Assembly: GCA_037157565.1 (NCBI GenBank)
Contig: JAZHRO010000036.1
Coordinates: 131,696,001-131,760,000, forward strand
DNA from: Thalassia testudinum
Taxonomy: Eukaryota; Streptophyta; Magnoliopsida; Alismatales; Hydrocharitaceae
Direction of reading: 5' to 3'
DNA length: 64,000 nucleotides
Part shown: piece after piece, positions 30,151 through 42,559 of the stretch
Position numbering within the stretch: position 1 is the first letter of the stretch
How the letters are laid out: each line of letters begins with the position of its first letter
Notes under the pieces: model-generated
What the model was told of the DNA's origin: nothing
The model's database searches: none
Seen by the model: the letters and a program-made list of their open reading frames with translations, nothing else
Position numbers and translations under genes: made by a program

Positions 30151-32187
30151 TTTGAGTAAATTAAAGAAGGTAAATATCTACTCAAATGGCCAACCAACCA
30201 GTAACAAGTTTACACACATGTAGCCCTCTCAAGGGAGAAACAAAAGAGCCTAATACATGGTAAACCAACCTTTACGTAGTCAAGGTCCCTAATACTCCGA
30301 AGAATGTCACTAATAACCACTAGAGGGGCTTTGAGGAGACCATTGTGGAGCTTTTCATTTCTCACCTTCCGTAAGTTCCAGATTGTAGCTATGAGTATTT
30401 GAGAAAAGTAATTGTCTTTCACATTTCCCTGTAAGGCCACATCAAGTGCAAGCCTTGGTGACTCATCCACCCTTAGCTTGGGAAGGAAAAGCTCTTAAAC
30501 CTTTCTGCACATGCTAAAGGAATAGTTGTAGTAGAAGAGATGGCAGGTGGTCTCCTCCACACTGCAAAGGAAGCACTCGCATGGGGTGTTTAGAGCACAT
30601 TGTCACAGTCAGGATCTTGTGAGGAGCCGACCTCTCGCAGCAAGCCAAGTGCAACACACCCACTTGGGGGTGTGTCCCTTAGACCATATAGTCCTCCAAA
30701 TCTGGAGCTCCTTACCTCTGTTCCTGATGGTGTCACCCACCCTCTTGGCTGAGATGCATCCATCTTGGTTGCACGACCATCTCCAGCAATCACCCATTCT
30801 GAATTTGGCAACCACTAAGGGCTGAAGCTGTAGCATAGCTCTCCCCACAACCAAATTAGAGGACTTAGGAACGACTGTGAAGAACTCTCTGTAGCAGGAT
30901 GTCATCTACATGCTCTAAATGGAATGGGCACTTATATCAATCTCCACATCTTGTTAATCACAACCTCCTTCCCCAAGAGGTCAAAGCATTGGATGCCCAG
31001 CTCGCCCTCCTCCAATGGGCAGCACATGTCTTCCAAGACAACATGATGGGATTTACCATCCCATAAGAAGTCAACCACCATCATTCTGATTCTATTTAAG
31101 GTTCCTTTTCTAATCACTGAGTTGGCAAGCCAAAACCTAAGGAGTCTTTCAATACCCCAAGCCACCCATTTCACCCTTCCCATTATTGAAAGCAACTTCC
31201 TTTGCCAACCCTCAAGAATTTCTCTCACCTGGTCTTCAAGAGGTTTGGAGAGAGAAGACCCCCTTCTATAACCAAGAGCAAGCCCCAAGTACTTACAAGG
31301 GAACCTTCCTTCTAGAATGCCCAGAGGAAGAAAAATGCTCCACCTTTATCTAGCATGTTTAGAGATGAATACTCGGCACCACCAATTGAAAAACATCAAG
31401 TACCCTCCTTATCCCCCTGGCTGTTCCAACATCTGCATGAGCACAAATAAGAATGTCATCTGCGAAAAGTAAGTGGGTGGGTCACCTTGGTCAGTCATAG
31501 TCATCTATCACACACTTGAATATCTAGTAGCAAGGAGAAGGTGTTGATAACTAACACAGATAATCAAGGGGAGAGGGGATCACCTTGTCTAAGTCCCCTA
31601 GAAGTATGGATCAAGCCTATCAGAAATCCATTAATCAAAGGAGAGCATGAAGGGTCCCAAATACACATTTTAATCCAAGAAATCCATTTTTCACCAAAGC
31701 CCAAAGAGTGAAGCACATTAAGAATAAAGTCCCTATGTACCAAATCAAAGGCCTTGGAAATATCCACTTAATGCACATTTTCATGGTCGATCCAGATGTG
31801 TTGAATCTCGTTAGGTATATTGGGTAAGAAGGGAGCAATCTGCAATGGATCTACCCCTTAAGAATAACATTGGGTTTTTCTCCACAAGATAGGGGAGGAT
31901 GCCACCCAGCCAAGTTGTAAGGATTTTGGAGATGCAGTTATAGAGGACATTGCAGCAGGCCACCAGTCTAAGGAGGAGGAGGACTCCTCCTTGGGGACGA
32001 GGGTGAGGAAGGTGTGGTTGAGTTGCTTGATCATACCACCCCTATCCCTAAAGAAGAGTTGGACCCCCTTAATAATGTCTTCACCCACAATATGCGCCAC
32101 GCTTTCTTGAAGAAAAATTTGTTGAATCCATCAGGCCCCAGAGATTTATTGAGGTCGATGTCCCAACTAGCTTCTTTGATTACCTCC
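30150..32187 (-). pseudogene. L1-type LINE ORF2, RT to C-terminus
   Basis: Read downward from 32187: KSLGPDGFN-type RT entry (about 32130), motif A MDISKAFDLVHRDF (about 31765), GLRQGDPLSP (about 31570), FADDILICAH with the catalytic Asp pair (about 31460), KYLGLALG (about 31290), then a zf-RVT-like domain (DGCISAKRV, WRTIWSKG, CTWLAARGRL, about 30820-30610) and a C-terminal TIWNLRKVRNEK (about 30370). These are standard parts of plant L1 ORF2. Stops and frameshifts break it throughout. The 3' end near 30150 is uncertain; a T-run at 30148-30153 could be the remnant of the poly(A) tail. The 5' part continues at 42560 beyond element C. Confidence 0.85.
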
Positions 32188-32192
32188 GTGGA
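32188..32192. repeat. Target site duplication of element C, left (GTGGA)
   Basis: GTGGA directly before element C is repeated at 42560-42564 directly after it. Confidence 0.93.
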
Positions 32193-34853
32193 TGTTATGA
32201 CCCGATTCCCAAATCCCTACAGGACACGAGACTGGCTCGACTCGACTAATCCCAAGACCAAGTCGTCCAACAAGAAATAACCAAAAAGCAAGAAAGTAAA
32301 CTACATTCACTATGCTAAGCAACTAACAGTAAAAGAGTACAAGCAGTAAAGGAAGTAAAAGCTGCTAATAGTACATATCACCACCACAACAGTAAAGTAG
32401 AACAAACTACAGAATAGAAATGGTAACAATAGTCTAACTCACAAGCAAAAGGAAATACAACAAAAATAGGAACTACTGCTAGGCTCGACTGGGCCCAACA
32501 CCCTCTACAGCCGGTGACTCGGGCTGCTCAACTCCTAGACCTGAAAAGGGTTATGAGCAAACGGAGTCAGCGAACGCTGAGTAGAGTGGTAACCAACTAA
32601 CTAAAGCAATAAAGACTAACAGGAAATTTTATCTTTTCCAATTATTTTATTTTGCAAGTCATTTCTTTTCATCCATTGGTTTACTTTCAGATCTCTTTCT
32701 TGATCTCGTATGTTCCTCGTGGGAACGATCTTGATTGCAGTCTTTTTTGAAGAGTAGAAGGCACACGTGGTGCTCTCCTGGTCGGGAGAGTCCCCCATGG
32801 TGATCTTACACCCCGTCAACCACCCCGAGGTCATGGACAGACGTAGCGGTGACTACGGCACACGCGATAAGCGCACGGGTAGCTAACCTGGACTGGCACA
32901 CGGTCAGTCATTTCCGTTAACGGGTATGCCGAAGTACAGCACGGAACAGTATAGGGCCTAGCCCTCTCAGTAACAGAGGTTTAGCCCCTCAGAACCAAAC
33001 AGGGGTCTCGCCCCTCCACAGTCCACGCACCCTCGTCTGACTACCTCGGTTTGCCCAGTGGGCCTAACAAGTTGGTGTAGGGTGGCTAGTTGAACCTTGA
33101 GCCTTGTGGGGTGGCTAGCTCTCTCCCTACACTAGTAGCTCTCCCTGGTACAATGTACGCGAGGGCCAAAAGAAGTTGGTGTAGAGTGGCCAATCCTAAC
33201 CCCGGGTCCCAACTCAAGGGCGGCTAGCTCCGCTCTACACTAAACAGGGGACAGTCACTCTCCTTGGTACCACATACTCAAGGGCCAGCACACTTCCCAC
33301 TCACATTTCCAGATCCATTCCATTTATCCATAGGAGCTCTACTCTTAATTCCCCGTAGGGTTCATGCTCGTATTCACCATGTTGTTCCACACTAGGTTTC
33401 TTCATTCACATTTCCATTCTCAGATTATACACATGCAGCTCGTATTTCCATAATTTAACATATACAACAAGTAATGTCACAGGTAACTGTTTAACTAGCA
33501 CAGGCATTTCATATTTCACAAGCAGCTTGTATTTATTACAAGCAGTTGTTTACAATTCTATTCATTCATTTATAACAGCAATCTCAAACACGCACACAAA
33601 CAGTGCAAGTGCTTCTCCTCTTAGGATTCATGCCACATCCTAGGTTTCTAGTTATCCAATTTCACATATGCATTCATGTTTTATAATTAAAACAGGGGAA
33701 ACCAATCTACTAGACAATCCAGGAGTACTGGGGGCTTGAACGACAGGCTCACGTGCCTCTGTAGGCCCCGAACACGTAATAGATCGAAGTCCTATACCAA
33801 GGGACATACCACAAAGAAAAGTTCAGAACAGTATATAAGGCTTTCTAACATGTAGAGGAACTCACAAGGAAACCACAGATATCTTGTTTGCATAAAACGA
33901 ACCTCAAACGGACTCTAAACGGGTCAAAAACAGAACTGCAGACCTAAATCAGACGTCTGGCACAAGGTCCAGATGTCTTAAAAGTCACCAGGGTCTTACC
34001 TCAGGTTCCTGCGTCGACTTCAGACATCCAGAACCCCTTCTTGACCATCTGGACCCAACTCCATACGTCCGACCTCTCCTCCAGCCGTCTGGTAAGCTAT
34101 CTAGATGTCCGAAACACATTGGAGGGCGTGCTCCGTGCCTTCCCGCAGCTATCCCTGCGAGTGACAGACAATCTTCCTCTTTTAGCCACGCAGATCGACG
34201 CTACAGTGTGACCTGCATGGCTGTAACCGCAAGAGGAACGCACCTTGGCGAAGCTCTACTTTCAGATGTTCGGTGTCGTCACCAGACATCCAACCCGTTG
34301 TCTGGATGACACACCAGACGTCTGTTTCTGGGAAAAACCCAAAACCAGACCGACCTCCTGCTCGCCTTGTCGCGTGTAGTCGCAGCCTCTCCTCCTCGTC
34401 TGCACCTCCGGCTGCAGCAAAGTGTCGGGGATGTCTCCCCCGACGCGCTCCTCCTCCCACACGCGTCGCTCCGAAGATGCATCCTCCGGCGAGCTCCCAC
34501 GAGCTTGCAAACACAAGCTCCTCCTCTCTTCACGCTGTCTCTCCTCCTCGCTCTTACGCCCTCTCTCGCGCTCGTCCCTCTCGCTGCAGTGGAGAGGAAG
34601 AAGGAAGGTGGTGGTGGTGGAGTGGAGAAGAGAGGAAGGGGGGAGAGGGGTTATATAGAGGGTGTAGCTATGGTTCTGGTGGAGGAGAGAAGAGGGAGAG
34701 AGAAAAGAGGGAGACTGTCTGCACGTAGCCAGCGTGCAGACGTGACCCTGTGTACAAAATTTTCAATTTCCAGGCGTTTGGGAAGGGGTCCAGACGTCTG
34801 ACTGACAGTCCAAATGTCTTAAAAGGCTCAGAACAGAACGAGTCTTTATATCA
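32193..34853 (-). repeat. 3' LTR of Tekay element C (2,661 bp)
   Basis: The minus-strand start is TGATATAAAGACTCG at 34853 and the end is CGGGTCATAACA at 32193. A TATA box is at 34651-34657 (minus). Motif centres are 34775, 34795, 34815 upstream of the promoter and 34319, 34299, 34287, 34267 in cluster II. Donor-like CAAG|GTGCGT is at 34244/34243 and TGAG|GTAAGA at 34000/33999. Confidence 0.92.
33950..34110 (-). repeat. 20-bp GACGTC array plus pair, 3' LTR C
   Basis: Centres are 34106, 34086, 34066, 34046 and 34025 (20-21 bp apart; a sixth at about 34126 is not recognisable), then 51 bp to 33974 and 20 bp to 33954. The donor-like site is between array and pair. Confidence 0.75.
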
Positions 34854-34933
34854 TAACAAACTTAAAGGATGTTTCGTCCCTGAAGCTTGAGCTAGTTAGG
34901 GTGCAGAAAAGGAAATATACATGCATAACAAAC

Positions 34934-37900
34934 TTAAAGAGGACCGAAGCCGGTCCGAAAAGACTTACCCTCAAAAAGCTCCAAATACCACTCTCGCATC
35001 GCCGCCTCAGGCTCCTAGGTAGCCTCCTCGTATCGTTGGCTCCTCCACAAAACCTTCACCAGGGGTACCCGCTTCCCTTTCAAACTCTAGACGACTCTGT
35101 CTATTATCTGCACTGGTCTCTCGAGGTAGGTCAGGTCGTCACCCACCTCGACATTCTCGTGGCTCAGAACGTGACTGGGATCGGCGATGTACTTCTTGAG
35201 GTTGGACACGTGGAACATGTCGTGCACACTAGAAAGATGGGAAGGAAGGGCAAGCCGGTAAGCAACGGGTCCTACCCTCCCCAAGACCTCAAAGGGCCCT
35301 ACAAACCTCGACGCAAGCTAACCTTTCACCCCAAAACACTGCAGGCCCTTCATGGGCGAAATGCGAAGAAAGAAATGATCCCCAACCTCGAACTTCACCT
35401 CTCTGTGCTTCCGATTGGCATAACTCTTCTGTTTGCTCCTGACAGTGCAAAGTCATCTGTGAATCTGCTCTATCACCTCTTGACTCTACCGGATCAGCCT
35501 GGGGCCAACCTCCCACTTGGTTCCCACCTTAACCCAACTCAAGGGCGCAGTAAACCTCCGTCCGTATAGAGCCTCATAGGGTGCCATGCCGATACTCGAG
35601 TGATAGCTGTTATTATATGCAAACTCTGCCAGGGGTAAGTGCTCCTCCCAACAACCCCTCCAGTTTAGTACACAGGTGCGTAAAAGGCCCTCAAGTGTCT
35701 GTATCGTGCGCTCTGACTGTCTGTCCGTCTGGGGGTGGTATGCCATACTGAACCTCAACCGTGTCCCCAAGGCCTGCTGAAACTCAGCCCAAAACTAGGA
35801 AGGAAAATAGGTATCCCGGTCAGATACAATCTCACACGGAACTCCGTGTAGACATACCACATCATGAATATACCTCTCTGCCAACTATGCTGGTCCTAAG
35901 GTGACTTGGATCAGCAAGAAACGTGTTGTCTTCGTCAATCTATCTACAATCACCCAGATTGCGTCGTGTCCTCGCTGGGTAACGGGTAAGCCCACCACCA
36001 AGTCCATGGTGATGCTCTCCCACTTCCACTCTGGCACAAGAAGTGGCTACAACGGCCTTGTAGGCCTCTGATGTTCGGCCTTCACCTGTTGGCACACCAA
36101 ACATTGCTGCACGAACTCACCTACATCCTGCTTCATCCCTCTCCACCAAAAGTCATGTCTCAGATCATGATACATCTTCGTGTTCCCAGGATGTATGGTG
36201 AACCTAGACCCGTGCGCCTCAGTCAAGAGCTCTCTCAACAACTCCTCATCCCTGGGAACGCACAAACATCCCTTCATACGCAGCACCTCATCTGTAAAAG
36301 TGAAGTCTCCTAGGTCCCCTGACAGTACTCTATCTTGCAACGACTACAGGTATGGATCTGTCATCTGTCTTGTGATTATGCGGTCTATCAGCTCTAATCT
36401 CGTCTGTCGTGCTACCTTCACTGCCCCACAATGCCCTTGTAACTCTAGGGGTTTCCAACTGCTCAACTCCTCCATAAGTCTCCAACTCTGTGCCTGTAAA
36501 CTAGCCAAGTGGGTGGGTGTCTTCTGGCTCAAGGAGTCAACCACCACGTTGGCCTTCCCCGGGTGGTAGGAGATGCTGCAATCATAGTCCTTCAGGAGCT
36601 CTAACCAACGTCTCTGTCTCATGTTAAGCTCCTTCTGATTGAACAAATACCTGAGGCTCTTATGATCCGTAAAAATCTCAAAGGTCTCACCGTAAAGGTA
36701 GTGCCTTCATGTCTTCATCGTGAAGACAACAGCTGCCAGCTCTAAGTCATGGGTAGGGTAGCTATGCTCATGGGGCTTTAGTTGCCGCGAAGCGTAAGTG
36801 ACAACGTGACCCCGCTGCATGAGTACACCCCCTAACCCCTGTAATGAAGCGTCCGTGTAGACCACAAAATCGCCACTGCTATCTGGGATGGTAAGAACAG
36901 GAGACGAAGTTAGCCTCTCCTTCAACTCCTGAAAACATGCCTCACAAGCATCTGTCCAAGCAAAGGGCACGTCCTTCTGGGTCAACTGAGTCATAGGACG
37001 CGCAATCTGCAAAAAACCCCTGATAAATAGTCAGTAGTAGCCTGCTAGTTCCAAGAAACTATGTATCTCTATCACTGTACGTGGCCTCTCCCACCTGAGT
37101 ACTGCCTCAACCTTGGCCGGATCCACAGCCAAGCCATCCCTTGAAATCACATGGCCCAAGAAAGTCACCTGTCTCAATCAAAACTCGCACTTGCTGTATT
37201 TGACATACAACCTACGCCATTTCAAAGTGTCCAGAACCATCCGCAAGTGCTGTCCGTACTATGCCTGATCCCGCGAGTAAACGAGCACGTCATCAATAAA
37301 TACCACCACAAACTGATCAAGATACGGTCTGAACACTCAGTTCATTAAATCCATGAAGGTAGCGATGGCGTTGGTCAGCCCAAACAGTATGACCAAAAAC
37401 TTGTAGTGTCTGTACCGGGTGCAGAAAGCTGTCTTGGAGACGTTGGTCTCCCTGATCCTCAACTGGTGGTAGCCTGATCTCAAATCTATCTTGGAGAATA
37501 CTGTGACACCTCGCAACTAGTCAAATAGATCATCAATCCTTGATAGCGGATACCTGTTCTTGATGGTGACCCTATTCAGCTATTTATAGTCAATACAAAG
37601 GCGTAGGGTACCATCCTTCTTCTTCACAAATAACACAGGGGCTCCCCACGGGAATGCACCGAGCCTCACAAAGCCCTTCTCCAATAGGTCCTGCAGCTGT
37701 GTCTTGAGCTCTCGCAGCTCAAGTGGTGCCATTTGGTACGGTGTTGTAGAAATGGGGCTGGTCCCTGGTACCAGTGAGATCTCAAACTCGATCTCACGCT
37801 CAGGTGGTAGTCCTGGCAGCTCCTCTAGGAACACGTCTGGGTACTCTCTGACCACTGGGATGCTTTGTAAGTCTGCCACTGGGCTGGGCTCTGCCCCTAC

Positions 37901-38449
37901 ACAAGCTAGAAAGCCCTCACACCCCTGGCCCAAAAGTCTCGCTACCTGAAGCACAGAAATGCACCTGAAACCTCTGTCCATCGGCTATCCGTGAAACTCA
38001 AAGGAAGGCATCTCTGGTATGGAGAAGACGATCTTCCTCCCAAAACAGTCTAGCAAGGCGTGGTAAGCGGACAACCAATCCATCCCCAGAATCATGCCAA
38101 AATCCTCCATCGGTATCATGATTAGGTCAGCAGGGAGGCTGTGTCCCCCAATACTGACCTCACTGTCTGTGTAGGCCTCCTTAGCTACAAACAGCTGACC
38201 ACTCGGACCTCTGATCACAAACGGATCCTCTAACAACATGCAGTCCTATCCCAAATTGACAGCAAAACTCACAGCGAAAAAAGAGTGTGTGGCGTCAGAA
38301 TCAAAAAGTACGTAAACTAATCTGTCGGAAACTGTAACCATAATTGCCACCACTGAACTTGATGCCCTGGCATCTTTGTGTGTTAGGGTGTTGATACATC
38401 CCTCAACTCTCGGTGCTGAAGAAGCAGCCACACTTTGTGTCGGATGGGT
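34934..38449 (-). pseudogene. pol: Tekay element C pol with chromodomain, degenerate
   Basis: A single minus frame can be followed from about 39031 to 34934 through many stops. Protease active site is FDSDATHSF (about 38305), with DSGA changed to DSDA. RT begins near 37760 ([29 protein letters not shown]); it carries one extra Lys codon compared with B. RNase H has [11 protein letters not shown] (about 36860). Integrase has HGSRFTIHPGN and [14 protein letters not shown] (about 36200-36060) and the YHPQTDRQSERT segment (about 35740). The chromodomain (VKVLWRSQRYEEAT, about 35050-35010) contains two stops. The stop codon is at 34936-34934. No frameshift is visible in pol. Confidence 0.88.
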
Positions 38450-39695
38450 AGCCACTGGTTGGTAGCCTCCCCACGATTGCTGTCCTCCCCCACGTGCCTG
38501 GGAACCACGACCACCTGCTCGGCCTCCAACGCTCGGTGCGGAGAGCATCTGCTGCGCTCCAGCCCTAGACGGGCAGTCCCTCTTGATGTGGCCTGACTGG
38601 CCACACTGGTAGCAGAGGGGGACTCGACTCCCTCCCTCGGTAGGTCCCTACTGATGGTTGGGTGGGGGTCTAATGCTGACAGCTGGCCCCTATCGGGGGC
38701 CCCCAAAGGCCACTGACGGCCCCGCAAAGCGAGATGGCTCTCCTGCAGGCACCGCGTGCCTCCTATCTCGTTGGCCCTATGAGTACTCTGGCTGCTAGGG
38801 CCTCTTCCATCCGTTGTTGGTGTCTCGTGTGGTCGGGTTGATCTCCTCGTACGTCATAGCTGCGTCCACCACTCTCGAGAAAGTGGCCAGCTTCAGGGGT
38901 TTGACATACCCCCGAATGGCAGGCCAGAGCTCCTCAGTGAACCTCCACAGGTGCTCCTCCTCTGTAGCTATAGCTGTCACAGCAAAATGTGATAGCTCCA
39001 GGAAGCACGTGCAGTACGCGCTAACAGTCATCGTCCCCTGGCGGAGAGTGTGGAACTCTCGCCTCCTCTAGTCTTGCAAGTCTACGGGAAGTACTGCTCA
39101 CAGAAGAGGGTCACGAATTGGTCCCACGTCGGCTCTCCCCTCTCCTAGCCTCTAACTGCCCTCCACCACCTGTGTGCCTCACTCTCCAGTTGGTACGTGG
39201 CAAAGGCCACACGGCACTCCACAGGGGGCAAAGGGTGTCAAACACCTTCTCAATCTACTCCAGCCAGTCCTCTGCCTCAGATGGGTCCTCATCCCCCTTG
39301 AAGGAGGGGGGCTTCAGCTTCCGGAACTATCCAAAAAGCTTGTAGTGTAGCTGCAGTGGGGGAATGGGCATGTCTCCAGGTAGGGAGGGCTCGTGCTCAA
39401 AAGTGTCAGAGTGAGATGGGGGCGGTGGAGGACCACCCCCTCCCCCTCGTCCAGCGCTGCATCGGTCTCTCGGCCCCACAGAGGACTCCCCCTCCACGTC
39501 CCCAGGGAAGGGCGCCCGTGGAGGCGGGTGGAGCTCCTCTCGTACTATGTCTCGAATCAACTGAGCGAGGTCCTGTGCCTGAACGCCCGAGAGAAGTGGC
39601 GGGTCAATTGGCACCTCAGGCCCGGCACGTCCACCCCTCTGACCTCGTCCACGGCCGCACCCGTGGCCCACCTCAAGAACTCCACATCGATGCAT
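38450..39695 (-). pseudogene. gag: Tekay element C gag, degenerate
   Basis: The start ATG is at 39695, three bases after the conserved TTGCAG|GAG. A proline-rich N-terminus leads into capsid sequence. A TAG at 39329-39327 and a one-base deletion near 39235 break it; the frame then continues (LWRFTEELWPAIRGYVKPL, about 38950). The CCHC knuckle CYQCGQSGHIKRDC is intact at about 38577-38618. It aligns along its length with gag of element B. Confidence 0.85.
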
Positions 39696-39740
39696 CTCCT
39701 GCAAGGAGATGCGGAAGACAGAACAAAAAGAAGTCAACTC
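39696..39740 (-). other. Putative splice acceptor before gag of element C
   Basis: Minus strand: a T-rich tract runs into TCTCCTTGCAG ending at 39699, then GAG and ATG at 39695. The TTGCAG|GAG-ATG junction is identical to that in element B although the surrounding leader has diverged. Confidence 0.5.
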
Positions 39741-39864
39741 TAATGGACTTCAGTGAAAGAAACTCAGAACAGATGTCAAGAGGTACGTTGTGGTGGTTAT
39801 TCTAGCTACATGCATGTGAATTGGTTATTCTCAAGCTAGTTGGTTCATTTCTTGGGACAACCTT

Positions 39865-39876
39865 GCTTTGATACCA
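39865..39876 (-). other. Primer binding site of element C, tRNA-iMet type
   Basis: Minus strand TGGTATCAAAGC, one mismatch from the initiator-tRNA complement, three bases (AGA) from the 5' LTR end. Confidence 0.92.
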
Positions 39877-39879
39877 TCT

Positions 39880-42559
39880 TGTTACGACCCGGTTCCCAAA
39901 TCTATATAGGACATGAGATTGGCTCGACTTGACTAATCCCAAGACCTAGTCGTCCAACAAGAAATAACCAAAAAGCAGCAAAGTAAACCACATTCACTAT
40001 GCTAAACAACAAGCAGTAAAAGAGTACAAGCAGTAAAGGAAGTAAAAGCTGCTAACAGTACATATCACCACCACAACAGTAAAGTAGAACAAACTGTAGA
40101 ACAGAAACGGTAACAACAGTCTAACTCACTAGCAAAAGGAAGTACAACAAAAACAGGAACTACTGCTAGGCTCGACTGGGTCTAGCACCCTCTACAGTCG
40201 GTGACTCAGGCTGCTCAACTCCTGAACCTGAAAAGGGTTATGAGTAAACAGAGTCAGCGAACGCTAAGTAGAGTGGTAACCAACTAACTAAAGCAATAAA
40301 GACTAACACAAAATTTTATCTTTTCCAATTATTTTATTTTGCAAGTCATTCCTTTTCACCCATTGGTTTACTTTTAGATCTCTTTTTTGATCTCGTATGT
40401 TCCTCATGGGAACGATCTTAATTGCAGTCTTTTCTGAAGAGTAGAAGGCACACGTGGTGCTCTCTCGGTCGGGAGAGTCCCCTATGGTGATCCTATACTC
40501 AGTCAACCACCTCGTGGTCACGGACAGACGTAGTGGTGACTATGGCATGCACGATAAGCGCACGGGTAGCTACCCTGCACTGGCACGCGGTCAGTCATTT
40601 TCGTTAGTGGGTACGCCCAAAGTATAGCACGGAAAAGTATAGGGCCTAGCCCTCTCAATAACAAAGGTTTAGCCCCTCAGAACCAAACAGGGGTCTCGCC
40701 CCTCCACAGTCCACGCACCCTCGTCTGACTACCTCGGTTTGCCTAGTGGGCCTAACAAGTTGGTGTAGAGTGGCTAGTTGAACCTTGAGCCTTGTGGGGT
40801 GGCTAGCTCTCTCCCTACACTAGTAGCTCTCCCCGGTACAATGTACGCGAGGGCCAAAAGAAGTTGGTGTAGAGTGGCCAATCCTAACCCCGGGTCCCAG
40901 CCTAAGGGCGGCTACCTCCGCTCTACACTAAATAGGGGACAGTCACTCTCCTTGGTACCACATACTCAAGGGCCAGTACACTTCCCACTCACATTTCCAG
41001 ATCCATTCCATTTATCCATCGGAGCTCTACTCCTAATTCCTCGTAGGGTTCATGCTCGTATTCACCATGTTGTTCCACACCAGGTTTCTTCATTCACATT
41101 TCCATTCTCAAATTATACACATGCAGCTCATATTTCCACAATTTAACATATACAACAAGTAATGTCACAGGTAACTGTTTAACTAGCATAGGCATTTCAT
41201 ATTTCATAGGCAGCTCGTATTTATTACAGACAGTTGTTTACAACTCTATTCATTCATTTATGACTGCAATCTCAAACATGCACACAAATAGTGCAAGTGC
41301 TTCTCGTCTTAGGATTCATGCCACATCCTAGGTTTCTAGTTATCCAATTTCACATATGCATTCATGTTTTATAATTAAAATAGGGGAAACCACTCTACTA
41401 GACAATCCAGGAGTACTGGGGGCTCGAATGACAGGCTCACGTGCCTCTGTAGGCCCCGAACACGTAATAGATCGAAGTCCTATACCAAGGGACATATCAC
41501 AACGGAAAGTTCATAACAGTATATAAGGCTTTCTAACATATAGAGGAACTCACAAGGAAACCACAGATATCTTGTTTGCATAAAATGGACCTCAAACGAA
41601 CCCTAAACAGGTCAAGAATAGAACTGCAGACCTAAATCAGACGTTTGGCACAAGGTCCAGATGTCTTAAAAGTCACCAAGGTCTCACCTCAGGTTCCTAC
41701 GTCGACTTTAGACATCTAGAACCCCTACTTGACTGCCTGGACCCGACTCTAAACGTCCGACCACTCCTTTAGTCATCTGGGGGTGCTTCTGGTTGTCTGG
41801 TATGTTGTCCAGACGTTCGAAACGCATGGGAGAGCATGGCCCGTGCCTTCCTGAACTATCCCTGCAAGCGACAGATAATCTTCCTCTTTTACCACGTAGG
41901 TTGACGCTGCGGTGCAGCCTGCATGGCCGTAATCGCAAGAGGAACATACCTTCGCGAAGCTCTACTTTCAAACGTCCGATGTCGTCACCAAACATCCAAC
42001 TCATCGTCTGGACAACACGCCAAACGTCTGATTCTAGGGAAAACCCAGAACCAGATCGACCTCCTACTCCCCTTGCTGCGCGCAGTCGCATCCTCTCCTC
42101 CTCGTCTGTAGCTCCGGTTTTAGCAAAGTGTCGGGGACTTCTCCCCCGATGCGCTCCTCCTCCCACACGTGACGCTCCAGCAGTGCGTCCTCCAGCAAGC
42201 TCCCACAAGCTCACGAATACAAGATCCTCCTTCTCTCTTCACACCGCCTCTCCTCCTCGCTCTCACGCCCTCTCTCACACTCGCCCCTCTCGTTTCAGTG
42301 GAGAGGAAGAAGGAAGGTGGTGGTGGTGGAGTGGAGAAGAGAGGAAGGGGGGAGAGGGGTTATATAGAGGGTGCGGCTATGGTTTTGGTGGAGGAGAGAA
42401 GAGGGAGAGAGGAAAGAGGGAGACTATCTATGGGCAGCCAGCGTGCAGACGTGACCCTACATACAAAATTTTCAATTTCCAGACGTTTGGGAAGGGGTCC
42501 AGACATCTGACTGACAATCTAGATGTCTTAAAAGGCTCAGAATAGAACAGGTCTTTACA
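39880..42559 (-). repeat. 5' LTR of Tekay element C (2,680 bp)
   Basis: The minus-strand start is TGTAAAGACC at 42559 and the end is GGGTCGTAACA at 39880. TATATAA lies at 42360-42367 (minus). Motif centres: 42524, 42504, 42484 upstream of the promoter; 42025, 42005, 41993, 41973 in cluster II (20, 12, 20 bp). Donor-like AAG|GTATGT is at 41950/41949 and GAG|GTGAGA at 41688/41687. Confidence 0.92.
41638..41818 (-). repeat. Six-unit 20-bp GACGTC array plus pair, 5' LTR C
   Basis: Centres are 41814, 41794, 41774, 41754, 41733 and 41713 (20-21 bp apart), then 51 bp to 41662 and 20 bp to 41642. Several CG cores have decayed to CA or TG, but the spacing holds. Confidence 0.8.

Larger units (their letters stand above)
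32193..42559 (-). mobile_element. Full-length Tekay/Del-type chromovirus (element C, 10,367 bp), reverse
   Basis: On the minus strand: 5' LTR (42559-39880), PBS (39876-39865), gag and pol (39695-34934), short spacer, 3' LTR (34853-32193), flanked by GTGGA duplications. It interrupts the RT domain of the LINE. Over the first 140 bp of the LTR tails (from 32193 and 39880) I counted about 15 differences, so C is clearly older than B. Confidence 0.94.

Noticed and set aside
30547..30825. 92-codon plus-strand frame
   Set aside because: It is antisense to the LINE zf-RVT-like segment, which explains it.
34273..34801. Plus-strand frames of 144-151 codons in 3' LTR C (and 41793-42545 in the 5' LTR)
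   Set aside because: They are antisense to the LTR and CT-rich; their presence twice reflects the LTR pair.
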